From Coriobacteriia bacterium (GTDB lineage: Bacteria > Actinomycetota > Coriobacteriia > Anaerosomatales > Anaerosomataceae), in the NCBI GenBank assembly GCA_030655755.1, contig JAUSOQ010000078.1:32269-96268 (forward strand): a DNA stretch of 64,000 nucleotides, in the 5' to 3' direction. Positions within the stretch are counted from its first letter, which is position 1. Each line of letters starts with the position of its first letter. Position numbers and translations under genes: made by a program. Below, in pieces: positions 46,240 to 54,752 of this stretch. Below the pieces are notes generated by a model, which saw nothing but the letters and a program-made list of their open reading frames with translations, had not been told where the DNA came from and did no database searches.

Positions 46240-46908
46240 CTAGCCCTGGAGCACTCCGGCGACGATCGCCGCCACACCGAAGATGATGAAGAACGCCCCC
46301 GAGATCCGGCGCAGGAGCAGTTCGGGCAGGTTCTTGCCGAGCAGACGCCCCACGCCGATCGCTATCGCATCGGCCAACACCATCCCCAGCGTTGAGCCGA
46401 GCGTGACCGCCCAGAAGCGACCGGTGGCCGAGACGCCAGCAGGGCCCATCCCGAGTGTCTCCAGCACGCGCTGCACCGCAGGTCCGGCACCCTTGAGGTA
46501 GGTCACCAGCGCGGTGCCCGGGTCGGCGGCGATCGTCATCGTCATGATCTGCGTCTTGTCGCCAAGCTCGGCTAAGAAGAACGCGATGCCCGTGGCAACG
46601 ACCGGTCCGAAGCGACCGCCCTTCTCGGCGTCGCTTTCCTCCACCGAATCACCGCGCAGCGTCCAGATGCCGAAGCCGATGAACAGCAGACCGCTCACCC
46701 ACGGCAGCACGCCTTCGGGGATAAAGCCGCCCACCGCCTGACCCACGAGCGTGGTGAAGAAGTGGACTATGAACGTCGCCACCGTGATGCCGAGAAGTAC
46801 CTGCCACGCCTTGTAGCGGCATGCGAGTGACATCGCCAGAAGCTGCGACTTATCGGCGAGTTCGCCGATCATGATGAGCACGAATGCGACCGCGAAGATG
46901 TAGCCCAC
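46240..46908 (-). CDS. TMEM165/GDT1 family cation transporter (UPF0016)
   Basis: Membrane protein of 222 residues with six hydrophobic helices in two repeats. Each repeat opens with the family's acidic motif: GELADKSQ (about 16-23) and AELGDKTQ (about 112-119). Bacterial relatives export manganese. No yybP-ykoY riboswitch is visible, because the preceding gene ends two bases upstream. Confidence 0.9.
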   Translation of the reverse strand: MGYIFAVAFVLIMIGELADKSQLLAMSLACRYKAWQVLLGITVATFIVHFFTTLVGQAVGGFIPEGVLPWVSGLLFIGFGIWTLRGDSVEESDAEKGGRFGPVVATGIAFFLAELGDKTQIMTMTIAADPGTALVTYLKGAGPAVQRVLETLGMGPAGVSATGRFWAVTLGSTLGMVLADAIAIGVGRLLGKNLPELLLRRISGAFFIIFGVAAIVAGVLQG

Positions 46909-46910
46909 GC

Positions 46911-47261
46911 CTAGCGCTCCCCTACAGCCTCGACCAAAGCCCGCGCACGTTCACGATCGCGTTCCGCTGCTTCGTGCTCTGCGAGAGCCTCCCGCGCGTC
47001 GGCCCTCACAACCATCAGTTCGCCCAGAGCTGAAGCGACATCGACATCAAGCGTCCTGCCTGCCGAAAGGAACGCCACCAGTCCGGCCCCGTTCATCGCA
47101 TCCACCGTACCCACGGGAAGACCCGTCAACTCGCCGATCGCATCGTCGGCCAGCTCGATCGCTTCAACAGACCGTCCATCGGCGATGCGACCCATGATGC
47201 GCTGCACGAGCGCACCCATCATCTCGATGAGACGAAGCATGTAATCACTCTGAAATCCCAT
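46911..47261 (-). CDS. Small protein resembling DUF6483
   Basis: Protein of 116 residues, all helical by composition, beginning MGFQSDYMLRLIEMMGALVQRI, with a GRSVEAIELADDAIGELTGLP segment. The opening resembles a family annotated DUF6483 in anaerobic Gram-positives, but I am not certain. It lies two bases upstream of the GDT1-type gene in the same direction. Confidence 0.6.
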   Translation of the reverse strand: MGFQSDYMLRLIEMMGALVQRIMGRIADGRSVEAIELADDAIGELTGLPVGTVDAMNGAGLVAFLSAGRTLDVDVASALGELMVVRADAREALAEHEAAERDRERARALVEAVGER

Positions 47262-47460
47262 GCGGAGAGTATACGCCCGCATACCTGCGCAGGAAGCAGC
47301 ACCACGCCATGGGACACTGGCCGAGAAACACTTCGTGCACCAACAGACGAAGTGAGAGATACTGGCAGGTGCATGAATGTTCTCGTCGAAAATGAACGTA
47401 AGTATTCAACCCTCTCGGCCACGAGAAGCCGAAAGACGAAGCAACACCTGGGGGACTTGG

Positions 47461-48435
47461 ATGAGCACCGATCGCAACCCTACCAAGTGTAAGGTCCTGC
47501 TTGTCGAAGACACGCAGACACTGCTCCAAATGGTGAGCATGACGCTCGAGGAGCGCGGCTACACCGTGGTCAAAGCATCGGACGGGGTCAGTGCGCTCGA
47601 GCTTCTCGTAGAACATGCACCCGAGGTGGTAGTGCTTGACATCAACCTGCCTGACATCGATGGTTTCGAGTTGTGCAAGCGCATCAAAGCTGGACCAAGC
47701 AGCCGCAACGTACCCGTTCTGATGATGACCTCGATGGGCAAGTCCGGCTTCGAGATCATGTCCATCGAAGCCGGCGCCGACGATTTCATCCCGAAACCGA
47801 TCGACCCCATGGTTCTGGACGCACGCATCCAGATGGTCGTCCGACGTATGCGGCGCGAACGGTTCGCCAACGCGCTCACCGGTCTGCCCGCGAATGCGCT
47901 GACCGAGGAACACCTCGGCTTTCTCATCACGCGGAAGAAGCCCTTCGCAGTCTCTTTCGTCGACATCGACGACTTCCGCGCGTTCAACCGGCGCTACGGT
48001 CAGGACCGTGGCGATCTTCTCATCCGCCACGTCTCCTCACTCATCATCGAGACCCTTCGCTTCAACGGCGCGGACGAGCCGTTCGTCGGCCACCTCGGAG
48101 GCGATGACTTCCTGTTCGTGGGTGATCCGGAGAACTCGGAGCGGATCGCGAAGAGTGTCGTGCGGGGCTTCGAACTCAGTGTGATGGATTTCTTCGACGA
48201 CGAAGACCGCGCGCATGGCGGATTCAACCTCAAGAGCCGCAACGGCGAGATGAAGCGATACGGCCCGCCCACCTTGTCGATCGGTACGGTCAACGTGACC
48301 GACAAGATGCCGGAATCAGTCATCGCACTCATGGATATAGGTGACGAGCTGTTGAGCTACGCCAAACAGCTCGGAGGAGGAGCCGCTGTCACAGAGCGGC
48401 GTTCGAAGGACAACGGCCCTCCAGAAGACGAGTAA
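47461..48435 (+). CDS. Response regulator with a degenerate GGDEF domain
   Basis: Protein of 324 residues. A receiver domain (about 12-130) has the acidic pair LLVEDT, phosphoacceptor Asp in VVLDINLPDIDG (about residue 61) and the Lys in FIPKPID. The C-terminal part (about 150-305) has a diguanylate cyclase fold, but the active loop is GGDDF in place of GGDEF and the domain is atypical. It may bind or sense and not make cyclic di-GMP. The ATG at 47461 is behind GGGGGACTTGG. Its gene is separated from a histidine kinase gene by tRNA-Ser(GGA). Confidence 0.8.
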   Translation: MSTDRNPTKCKVLLVEDTQTLLQMVSMTLEERGYTVVKASDGVSALELLVEHAPEVVVLDINLPDIDGFELCKRIKAGPSSRNVPVLMMTSMGKSGFEIMSIEAGADDFIPKPIDPMVLDARIQMVVRRMRRERFANALTGLPANALTEEHLGFLITRKKPFAVSFVDIDDFRAFNRRYGQDRGDLLIRHVSSLIIETLRFNGADEPFVGHLGGDDFLFVGDPENSERIAKSVVRGFELSVMDFFDDEDRAHGGFNLKSRNGEMKRYGPPTLSIGTVNVTDKMPESVIALMDIGDELLSYAKQLGGGAAVTERRSKDNGPPEDE

Positions 48436-48460
48436 GGGCGAGGTCGCCCTCGCCCTTACT
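48431..48460. terminator. Bidirectional hairpin between the response regulator and tRNA-Ser(GGA)
   Basis: A perfect 13-base-pair stem with a 4-base loop that includes the response regulator stop codon. No T-run follows on either strand. It lies 35 bases beyond the tRNA 3' end, so it may serve both convergent transcripts. Confidence 0.65.
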
Positions 48461-48494
48461 GCATGATCATCCGGCAGACGCCGGTTTCCATCTC

Positions 48495-48588
48495 TGGCGG
48501 AGAGTCAGGGATTCGAACCCTGGGTACCGGTTCAAGCCGGCACACACGATTTCCAGTCGTGCTCCTTCAGCCTCTCGGACAACTCTCC
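48495..48588 (-). tRNA. tRNA-Ser(GGA)
   Basis: Complete class II tRNA with acceptor stem GGAGAGT/ACTCTCC, long variable arm, GGTTCGAATCC T arm and anticodon GGA in the loop CTGGAAA. CCA is encoded (48495-48497). Confidence 0.96.
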
Positions 48589-48679
48589 TTGGGCGTCCCG
48601 CCCGACCGGTGCGCCAGCCGTGCGGAAACGCAAGAGCGAGTATAGCGAGGAAGCAGTATGCGGGCAATGCAGCCGTGTG

Positions 48680-50389
48680 TCACAACATCGCAGATTCGTG
48701 CCGTACGGGAATCACGAGCGTGAAGGCTGATCCGATGTCCGGCGCACTCGCAACCTCGATCCTTCCGCCAAGCAACTCGGCGAGTCGGCGCGAGATCGCA
48801 AGTCCCAGACCGGCGCCGTTCTTGAGCGACTTGGTGATGTCCGTCCGGTGAAACCGCTCGAAGACATGCCGCATGTCGTCCGGGTTGATGCCCCGACCTG
48901 TGTCCGTGACCCGCACGAACGCCGTCATGCCGTCACGACTCATCGAAGACTCGACCAGCACGCGGCCCTTATCGGTGAACTTCAGCGCGTTCGAGATCAA
49001 GTTCAGCAGTATCTGCGCCGTCTTGTCCTCATCGGTCCAGACAGGGATCACGAGGTCGTCGTAGCGCACGATCAGCTCAAGCCCCTTCGTGACTGCGACC
49101 GGTCTCAGGCTCTCCGTCACTTGCTCACAGAGCGAGAGAAGATCGAATTCGTGTACGGTCACGTCAACGTAGCCCGCCTCTATACGCGAAAGATCGAGCA
49201 CGTCGTTCACGAGCACAAGAAGCCGCTCTCCCGAGGAACGGATCATGCCGATCTGCCGCGTCTGCTCCTCATTGAGTTCGCCGGCCAGACCGGAAAGCAG
49301 CATGCCCGAGAAGCCGATGACCGAGTTGAGCGGCGTACGCAACTCGTGGCTCATGCTCGCGAGGAAGTCATCTTTCACGCGGTTCGCCTCAGCCAGTGCA
49401 TCAAGGGACTCTTGAAGCTCCCGCGTACTCTCGGCGATAAGCGCTTCAAGTCGATCTTCTTGCGTTTTGGAGGCGGTCACATCACGGAAGACCGCCGCGA
49501 AGGTGTTGGGGCCTGTGGGGTACGCCTGGACGTCGTACCATCTGCCCAGCGACTCAGAGTGACTCTCGAACGATGTCTCGGCCTGCTGGTCGACCACGCA
49601 CGCATACGTGCCGATCCAGTCGAACGACTCACTTACCATGCTCGGCAGGAGTTCTGTGGCCCATCTCCCGATGCTGGTCTGTGCCGAGAGACCCGTCATC
49701 TCCTCGAACGCTTCGTTGAACTCGAGGAACTCGTAGTCGACGATGCACCCGTCACCATCGCGAACGACCCTGTGGTGCGCGAATGCGTTCATCATGTTAT
49801 GGAACAGCGACTCGTACTGGCGCTGACTCGCCCTCAGCTCCTGCTCGACATCGTGACGCTCGGCCACGTCGGTGGTCGCCCGGGCGCGCTCCTGCATCTC
49901 GGCCAGAGCCTCATGCTCGGCGACCTCGGCCCACTCGACCACGTAACCGATCTCGACCCTGTCAAAGAAGCGAGCGATGACATCACGGTACTTCCACGCA
50001 AGAGGGCGGTCTTCTATCCGCTCGCGAACAAGATCCTCGTAAGACGTCCGGTAGTACTTCATGAGCGGCAGGAACATCTGGAGTGAGACGCCGCGCGAAC
50101 GGTGCAGTCGTGCCTTGGCGATACCGAACTCAAGAGCGGAATCGGACATCACGTCCTCGTCGCAGGTCAGATCAAGGTCGCATCCACGCTCGTCAAGCAT
50201 CGCCACGAGAGATTCGGTCAGCCCTTGAATGGAGACACGCCACGCTTCTCCAGGCGTGGATGTAGGAGGCGTGAACCCGTGTTCTCTCGCGTACGAGAGG
50301 ATGCGAGACATGAGCCAGTCCTCACTGCTGATCAACAGCGAGCGAAGCTCCTGTGGATCGGGGATCCGTCTCTCTCCCGCGCCCACCAT
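48680..50389 (-). CDS. Histidine kinase with RsbRD-like N-terminus and PAS domain
   Basis: Soluble sensor kinase of 569 residues. About residues 10-165 resemble the RsbRD N-terminal module of stressosome-type proteins (helical, with SRGVSLQMFLPLMKYYRTSY). A PAS domain follows (about 200-325). The HisKA box is FLASMSHELRTPLNSVIGF, and the ATPase has NLISNALKFTDKG, DTGRGI and GAGLGLAISRRL. No membrane helix is present. The ATG at 50389 has AGGAGGGG just upstream. The nearest regulator gene, 47461-48435, is convergent, so pairing is only possible, not shown. Confidence 0.88.
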   Translation of the reverse strand: MVGAGERRIPDPQELRSLLISSEDWLMSRILSYAREHGFTPPTSTPGEAWRVSIQGLTESLVAMLDERGCDLDLTCDEDVMSDSALEFGIAKARLHRSRGVSLQMFLPLMKYYRTSYEDLVRERIEDRPLAWKYRDVIARFFDRVEIGYVVEWAEVAEHEALAEMQERARATTDVAERHDVEQELRASQRQYESLFHNMMNAFAHHRVVRDGDGCIVDYEFLEFNEAFEEMTGLSAQTSIGRWATELLPSMVSESFDWIGTYACVVDQQAETSFESHSESLGRWYDVQAYPTGPNTFAAVFRDVTASKTQEDRLEALIAESTRELQESLDALAEANRVKDDFLASMSHELRTPLNSVIGFSGMLLSGLAGELNEEQTRQIGMIRSSGERLLVLVNDVLDLSRIEAGYVDVTVHEFDLLSLCEQVTESLRPVAVTKGLELIVRYDDLVIPVWTDEDKTAQILLNLISNALKFTDKGRVLVESSMSRDGMTAFVRVTDTGRGINPDDMRHVFERFHRTDITKSLKNGAGLGLAISRRLAELLGGRIEVASAPDIGSAFTLVIPVRHESAML

Positions 50390-50453
50390 ATCCCCTCCTG
50401 AAGGTCGACCCAACAGGATTATAACTTTTTAAGGATGTGTGGGACGTCCGTGA

Positions 50454-50684
50454 TCAGTCAAGTCCCCTGACGCGTTCTGCAGCTGCTTTCGCAAGGTCCG
50501 GCCCCACGACGAGCTTGAGCTGGTTCGAGAGGTTGTCAGCGATCGCATTCAGGTCACGATGTGTGATCGAGTCGACGTCCTTGCCGATCCGCTTGGATTC
50601 AAGGTCGACCGACACGCTCGCGAGCACGGTGCCGACGATCGGCCGCAAGACTTCCTCTATGCGCTCGGCGAGTACGTTAGGCAT
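50454..50684 (-). CDS. Small protein of unknown function
   Basis: Protein of 76 residues, acidic and helical, beginning MPNVLAERIEEVLRPIVGT. The ATG at 50684 has AGGAG upstream and overlaps the end of the preceding membrane protein gene by 8 bases, so it is surely translated with it. No family is recognised. It may interact with its operon partner or with the kinase gene that follows 64 bases later. Confidence 0.6.
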   Translation of the reverse strand: MPNVLAERIEEVLRPIVGTVLASVSVDLESKRIGKDVDSITHRDLNAIADNLSNQLKLVVGPDLAKAAAERVRGLD

Positions 50685-51147
50685 CTGTCGGCTCCTGTCG
50701 AGCATCCTCGTCCATCGCGGCGATAAGGTCGTCTTCCTGTCCGGTCAGACGGCTCAGGAACAGAGACATCGCCCGTCTCACTCTACAGAAGAAGATGCCG
50801 AAGAAAGCGATGGCGACCACGCCCAGCAGATCAGCGCCGAGACGGGCTTGGTCCACGCTGAAGGACGAGCTTACGAAACGCCCCAGCCAGCTCACGAGTA
50901 CTGAAGCTGCGAGACACACCGTCGCCAACACGGCGAATGTGATGTTCTCGGCAAGCGCGGAACCGCCCGCAAGATGGCGCAGAGACAGCATCTCAAGTAA
51001 TAGAGCAACAGCGAACAAGAGGGTGAGGACCCCGGCGCCCGTAGAAAGGGTAGGGCTTACGCTGCTGCCCGCGTCTGCGGCGAGTGCGGACACCGGAGTG
51101 GTCAGCACCATCAGTGCGACGATCGCGGCCGTCTTCGAGAACCTCAT
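50677..51147 (-). CDS. Unknown membrane protein with signal peptide
   Basis: Protein of 156 residues: a signal peptide (about 1-24, ending ALAADA), then three hydrophobic helices (about 35-55, 65-90 and 102-122) and an acidic cytoplasmic tail. The ATG at 51147 follows GGGAAGGG. It overlaps the next small gene. No family is recognised; the layout suggests a small membrane receptor or anchor upstream of the histidine kinase. Confidence 0.65.
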   Translation of the reverse strand: MRFSKTAAIVALMVLTTPVSALAADAGSSVSPTLSTGAGVLTLLFAVALLLEMLSLRHLAGGSALAENITFAVLATVCLAASVLVSWLGRFVSSSFSVDQARLGADLLGVVAIAFFGIFFCRVRRAMSLFLSRLTGQEDDLIAAMDEDARQEPTDA

Positions 51148-51295
51148 GCGTTTCCCTTCCCTATCAAAGCGCATCGCATCGCATCGCAATGAATAGCGTA
51201 CCAACCATATTCGGCTGTGCGTACCGTGTTCCTTGAGTCCGTCTTGCCGAACGGCGCCGCCTGTGAAACGTGTCACCACTATCTGCCGAGCGGCC

Positions 51296-53161
51296 CTATC
51301 CGGCGCCGCCGCCGCCACCACCGCCGCCACCGCCACCGCCGCCACCGGAGAACCCGCCACCACCACCGGAAGACGATGCATTGGCCGACGAGGCAACGCT
51401 TGCTGCCGAGGCGACGCCGGTCGTGATCGCGCTCATCGGGGTGACACCGTAAGCGTTGGGAGTCGACAACCACAGCATGCGACCCATATACGGGTCGTCG
51501 AACACCTCGGGGACTTTGGTGCGCATCGCCTTGATGACCTCGTCGGCGATACCGAACACGACCGCGAGCACCAGGAAGTGCTTCCACAACACCACGTGCG
51601 TGGGGGGCTTCTCTTGCATGCGCCCGAAGTCCTTGAGGTAGTTGCGCACACCTTCGTACTTGGCGTGCAGCTCTGCCGCCTCGAGACTCCTGCGCTCCAT
51701 CTTCGCGCCGAGGACGATCGTGGCGATGCCGGCGGGTATCGCCCACGGCAACGCCCAGCCGGTTCCAGCGACCACCAGCGGTATGAAGCCCGCTACGAGC
51801 GAGAAGACGCCGCCGATGATGAATGCCGCTTGTTTACCTCGGCCACCCTCTTCGAGGAAGCCGCGCGCGCGCATGTCCTCTTCGACGGCCTTCTTCCAGT
51901 CGGCGATCCCGCTGACATAGGTGCTCGGCGCGGCTTTCGCGCGTGCCTGCAACTCGATCATCGTGAAGCTGTCCGCCCGTGCGATCTTGTCGAAGAACAG
52001 CGTCAGCAGCTTCAACTCTGCGGGGTCGAGATTCACCGCCTTGCCGCGATCGAGCGTGAGGCGGTAGGTCTCCTCGTCTTTGGTGCTCAGGCCGAGAAGT
52101 ACCTTCTTCTGCTCGATGATGCGCTCGATGTTCACCACACCGCGGTCGATGAGGTCGAGCAGCGTCGCGGTCATGTCGTCGTTGTCAGGCTGGCCCATCT
52201 TCATGAGCGAACCCACCAGCGCCGGCGGGATCTCGGCCGGCAACTCACGGAAGTACTGGCCCTGGAACTGCGGCTTGTACTCCTTGCCGTACTTGAAGAA
52301 CTGCATGATGGCGGAGCCGAGGATGAGCGCGGGAACGATGAGTGCAAGCGCGAGAGAGCCCCATGTCAGCAGCCGGGCTCCCATACGTTCCCGGTTCGCC
52401 TCGTTCGCCCACTTCTCCTCTTCAGAAAGGATCGTCTGCAGCCGGGCGCCGGAGGTGGGCGCCGCCTGGCCGAGCCAGCCCGTCGGGAACGCCACGCGCG
52501 CCTCGACAAAGGTCATCGCCGGTATCTGCGGCACGGTGAGCGTGACGGTGCTCGGCTGCTCATCGATGTCCACGTAGCCGGTGAGCGGGCCGTGCGCCCA
52601 TGCGCGAACGTTCTCGCCCGCGGTGACGGCCTCGCCGGGGTTAGGCAGCGCGATGTCGATACTGATGTCTTTCGCGCCCAGGTCCCAGCGATCGCCGATG
52701 AACTGCCAGTACAACTCGCTGGTGTCATCCCAACACTTGGCGGCACCCAGCACGGTGTAACTCAATGTGAACGGTGCGCTCACATCCGCGAAGCGGAAGA
52801 ACGCCCGCACCTCCACGTAATCGCCGTAGTCGGTGACCTGATAGGTACCCGGGGGGCGGGTGTCAGAAGCCGCAGGGTCGTCGGTCAGCATGTAGGAGCC
52901 CTCCGGACCCTCGAGTCCGGCGACCTCGATGCCACTGGAATCACCCTTGTCGAGCTGCCAGAAGACGAACGTGTAGTCACCGCTGAAGTTGAACGTCCGC
53001 TGCTCGGCCACTTGCATCGAGCCGTCGGACATCACAGCGGCGTCGATCACCACCGGTCCCATCGTGTATGACTTCGCCAGCGCGACACCCGGTACGAGTA
53101 GCATTCCGGCGAGCATGACCACCACGACCGCTGAAACACGTTTCCACGCCGTAGACATCAC
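51296..53161 (-). CDS. DUF2207 membrane protein with a polyglycine tail
   Basis: Protein of 621 residues: signal peptide (about 1-29), an extracytoplasmic DUF2207 domain (about 30-270), a helix near 290-312, a cytoplasmic part with VVNIERI and two further helices (about 455-505). It ends in a run of more than 15 glycines broken only by Ser and Phe, as in related proteins. The antisense plus strand is open over most of the gene because of base composition only. The ATG overlaps the tadA stop by four bases, so it is co-transcribed with tadA. Confidence 0.87.
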   Translation of the reverse strand: MMSTAWKRVSAVVVVMLAGMLLVPGVALAKSYTMGPVVIDAAVMSDGSMQVAEQRTFNFSGDYTFVFWQLDKGDSSGIEVAGLEGPEGSYMLTDDPAASDTRPPGTYQVTDYGDYVEVRAFFRFADVSAPFTLSYTVLGAAKCWDDTSELYWQFIGDRWDLGAKDISIDIALPNPGEAVTAGENVRAWAHGPLTGYVDIDEQPSTVTLTVPQIPAMTFVEARVAFPTGWLGQAAPTSGARLQTILSEEEKWANEANRERMGARLLTWGSLALALIVPALILGSAIMQFFKYGKEYKPQFQGQYFRELPAEIPPALVGSLMKMGQPDNDDMTATLLDLIDRGVVNIERIIEQKKVLLGLSTKDEETYRLTLDRGKAVNLDPAELKLLTLFFDKIARADSFTMIELQARAKAAPSTYVSGIADWKKAVEEDMRARGFLEEGGRGKQAAFIIGGVFSLVAGFIPLVVAGTGWALPWAIPAGIATIVLGAKMERRSLEAAELHAKYEGVRNYLKDFGRMQEKPPTHVVLWKHFLVLAVVFGIADEVIKAMRTKVPEVFDDPYMGRMLWLSTPNAYGVTPMSAITTGVASAASVASSANASSSGGGGGFSGGGGGGGGGGGGGGAG

Positions 53162-53640
53162 TCGTCTCCCATCCCCTCGTCTTGCCGCTTGGTACGCAGA
53201 TCGCCGAAGAAATCCCTAAGCATCATCGCGCTTTCCTCGGCAAGTACCCCTGCCGTCACTTCGAACCGGTGGTTGAGGCGTTCATCGCTACTGAGGTCGT
53301 AGAGAGTGCCCACTGCACCCGCCTTGGGATCGGTGGCGCCGTAGACAAGACGCTCGATGCGGGCCTGATGCATGACGCCCGCACACATCGGACATGGCTC
53401 GAGCGTCACGTAGACGGTGCAGTCCGATAGACGCCACCTGCCGAGGCGACGGGATGCCTCACGTATTGCGAGCAGCTCCGCGTGGGCGGTGGGATCGGTA
53501 TCGACCTCACGACGATTATGCGCGCGCGATACGACAGCGCCGTCGCAGACGACGACCGCGCCGATCGGCACCTCGCCGATCCCGGCGGCGGCACGCGCCT
53601 CATCGAGCGCCATCATCATGTAGGTCGTGTCGGACTCCAT
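53158..53640 (-). CDS. tadA: tRNA-specific adenosine deaminase
   Basis: Converts the wobble adenosine of tRNA-Arg(ACG) to inosine. The 160-residue protein has the zinc deaminase motifs HAELLAI (His and Glu, about 53-54) and PCPMCAG (about 82-88), with GEVPIGAVVV upstream. Its substrate tRNA, tRNA-Arg(ACG), lies 430 bases away at 54068-54143. It is divergent from the tRNA cluster. Confidence 0.95.
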   Translation of the reverse strand: MESDTTYMMMALDEARAAAGIGEVPIGAVVVCDGAVVSRAHNRREVDTDPTAHAELLAIREASRRLGRWRLSDCTVYVTLEPCPMCAGVMHQARIERLVYGATDPKAGAVGTLYDLSSDERLNHRFEVTAGVLAEESAMMLRDFFGDLRTKRQDEGMGDE

Positions 53641-53686
53641 ACCGCGATGCTACACTACCTGGTGCCTCGTAAGCAGCGCACCTCAC

Positions 53687-53776
53687 GGAGGGGTGGCAGA
53701 GTCTGGTTTATTGCGGTGGTCTTGAAAACCACTGTGGGGCAACCCACCGGGGGTTCGAATCCCTCCCCCTCCGCCA
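53687..53776 (+). tRNA. tRNA-Ser(UGA)
   Basis: Complete class II tRNA with acceptor stem GGAGGGG/CCCCTCC, long variable arm, GGTTCGAATCC T arm and anticodon TGA in the loop CTTGAAA. CCA is encoded (53774-53776). Confidence 0.96.
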
Positions 53777-53798
53777 TGCACGCTACTCGATCGCTCTG

Positions 53799-53810
53799 CC
53801 CCCCCCCCCC
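53799..53810. repeat. Homopolymer of 12 C
   Basis: A run of 12 cytosines in the spacer between tRNA-Ser(UGA) and tRNA-Ser(GCU), 23 bases after the first tRNA. Its length is prone to slippage in the cell and to error in sequencing. Confidence 0.9.
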
Positions 53811-53875
53811 TCAGAGTGACGAGACCTGGTACACACCGGCCCGATCAGCACGCTTCTCAGTTGTCACACCGTGTG

Positions 53876-53881
53876 TATAAT
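53876..53881 (+). promoter_or_regulatory. -10 element of the tRNA-Ser(GCU)-tRNA-Arg promoter
   Basis: A perfect TATAAT lies 39 bases before tRNA-Ser(GCU). A TTCTCA 16 bases upstream could act as a weak -35. Confidence 0.65.
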
Positions 53882-53920
53882 GGTCTCCGCGTCGCGCCAA
53901 AACGAGTGCTGACGAAGTAC

Positions 53921-54014
53921 GGAGAGTTGGCCGAGTTGGTTGAAGGCGCTCGCCTGCTAAGCGAGTAAGGGGCTAAACGCTCCTTCGAGGGTTCGAATCC
54001 CTCACTCTCCGCCA
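53921..54014 (+). tRNA. tRNA-Ser(GCU)
   Basis: Complete class II tRNA with acceptor stem GGAGAGT/ACTCTCC, a long variable arm (GGGGCTAAACGCTCC region), GGTTCGAATCC T arm and anticodon GCT in the loop CTGCTAA. CCA is encoded (54012-54014). Confidence 0.96.
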
Positions 54015-54067
54015 TTTGACATCTCTTCTGCCTGATGGCAGGATTGCTAAGCCCAAATGGGCGATGC

Positions 54068-54143
54068 GCGCCCTTAGCTCAGTGGATAGAGCGTCCGGCT
54101 ACGAACCGGGAGGTCGCAGGTTCGAATCCTGCAGGGCGCACCA
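54068..54143 (+). tRNA. tRNA-Arg(ACG)
   Basis: Complete tRNA with acceptor stem GCGCCCT/AGGGCGC, D arm AGCTCAGTGGAT and T arm GGTTCGAATCC. The anticodon is ACG in the loop CTACGAA, whose first base is the TadA target. CCA is encoded (54141-54143). Confidence 0.96.
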
Positions 54144-54153
54144 TAGAGATACT

Positions 54154-54185
54154 GAAGACCTCGCCTGTGAACCGGCGGGGTCTTC
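54154..54185 (+). terminator. Terminator of the tRNA-Ser(GCU)-tRNA-Arg transcript
   Basis: Two 12-base arms (54154-54165 and 54174-54185) with near-perfect pairing lie 10 bases after tRNA-Arg and are followed by TTGT. Confidence 0.8.
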
Positions 54186-54251
54186 TTGTCATCGGTGCAC
54201 GTGACGGTCGTCTTCGAAGTGCAGTAACATCACGCCGAAGGGGGTGGTGCT

Positions 54252-54752
54252 ATGCGCACCATCATCGGAGTGATGGGATCCGGGCGGCCCCTCGATGGGA
54301 CCGCCCTGCGTGTCGCCCACGATCTCGGTGCGAGGATCGCCGCCGAGGGGTGGGTGCTGCTCACCGGCGGCCGCGCCGCCGGCGTCATGGACGCCGTGTC
54401 GCAGGGTGCCCGGGAAGCCGGTGGCCTCGTCGTGGGCGTGCTCCCTGACGAAGACACCTCAAGCGCCTCATCACACCTCGATATCGCCATCCGCACCGGC
54501 ATGGGCGACGCGCGCAACGTCGTGAACGTCCTGTCAAGCGACGTGGTGATCGCGCTGCCTGGCGGAGCGGGTACCGTGTCCGAGGTCGCACTGGCACTCA
54601 ACGCAGAACGCCCGGTCATCCTGCTCGGTTGGGACGCCGGCGCTGTTCTGCGTGCCTCGGCAGAAGGCAGCCTGTTCGACGCCTCGGACATCGATGAAGC
54701 GATCAGACTCGTGAAGCGCGCCCTGAGCGGTAAGATGAAGCGTGAGCCATAG
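54252..54752 (+). CDS. Rossmann-fold LOG-like protein (TIGR00725 type)
   Basis: Protein of 166 residues with the nucleotide-binding start IIGVMGSG (about 4-11), TGGRAAGVMDAVSQGA and the family signature LPGGAGTVSE (about 102-111). It belongs to the same superfamily as the larger LOG protein at 16863-17597 but to the shorter branch. It overlaps the next gene by 11 bases, implying co-translation. Confidence 0.83.
   Translation: MRTIIGVMGSGRPLDGTALRVAHDLGARIAAEGWVLLTGGRAAGVMDAVSQGAREAGGLVVGVLPDEDTSSASSHLDIAIRTGMGDARNVVNVLSSDVVIALPGGAGTVSEVALALNAERPVILLGWDAGAVLRASAEGSLFDASDIDEAIRLVKRALSGKMKREP

Noticed and set aside
46909..46910. yybP-ykoY manganese riboswitch upstream of the GDT1-type gene
   Set aside because: Only two bases separate it from the preceding gene.
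51233..53071. 612-codon plus-strand frame opposite the DUF2207 gene, and the GCC-rich repeat at its start
   Set aside because: The repeat is the antisense of the polyglycine tail and the frame has only composition-driven sequence; not a gene and not a CRISPR array.
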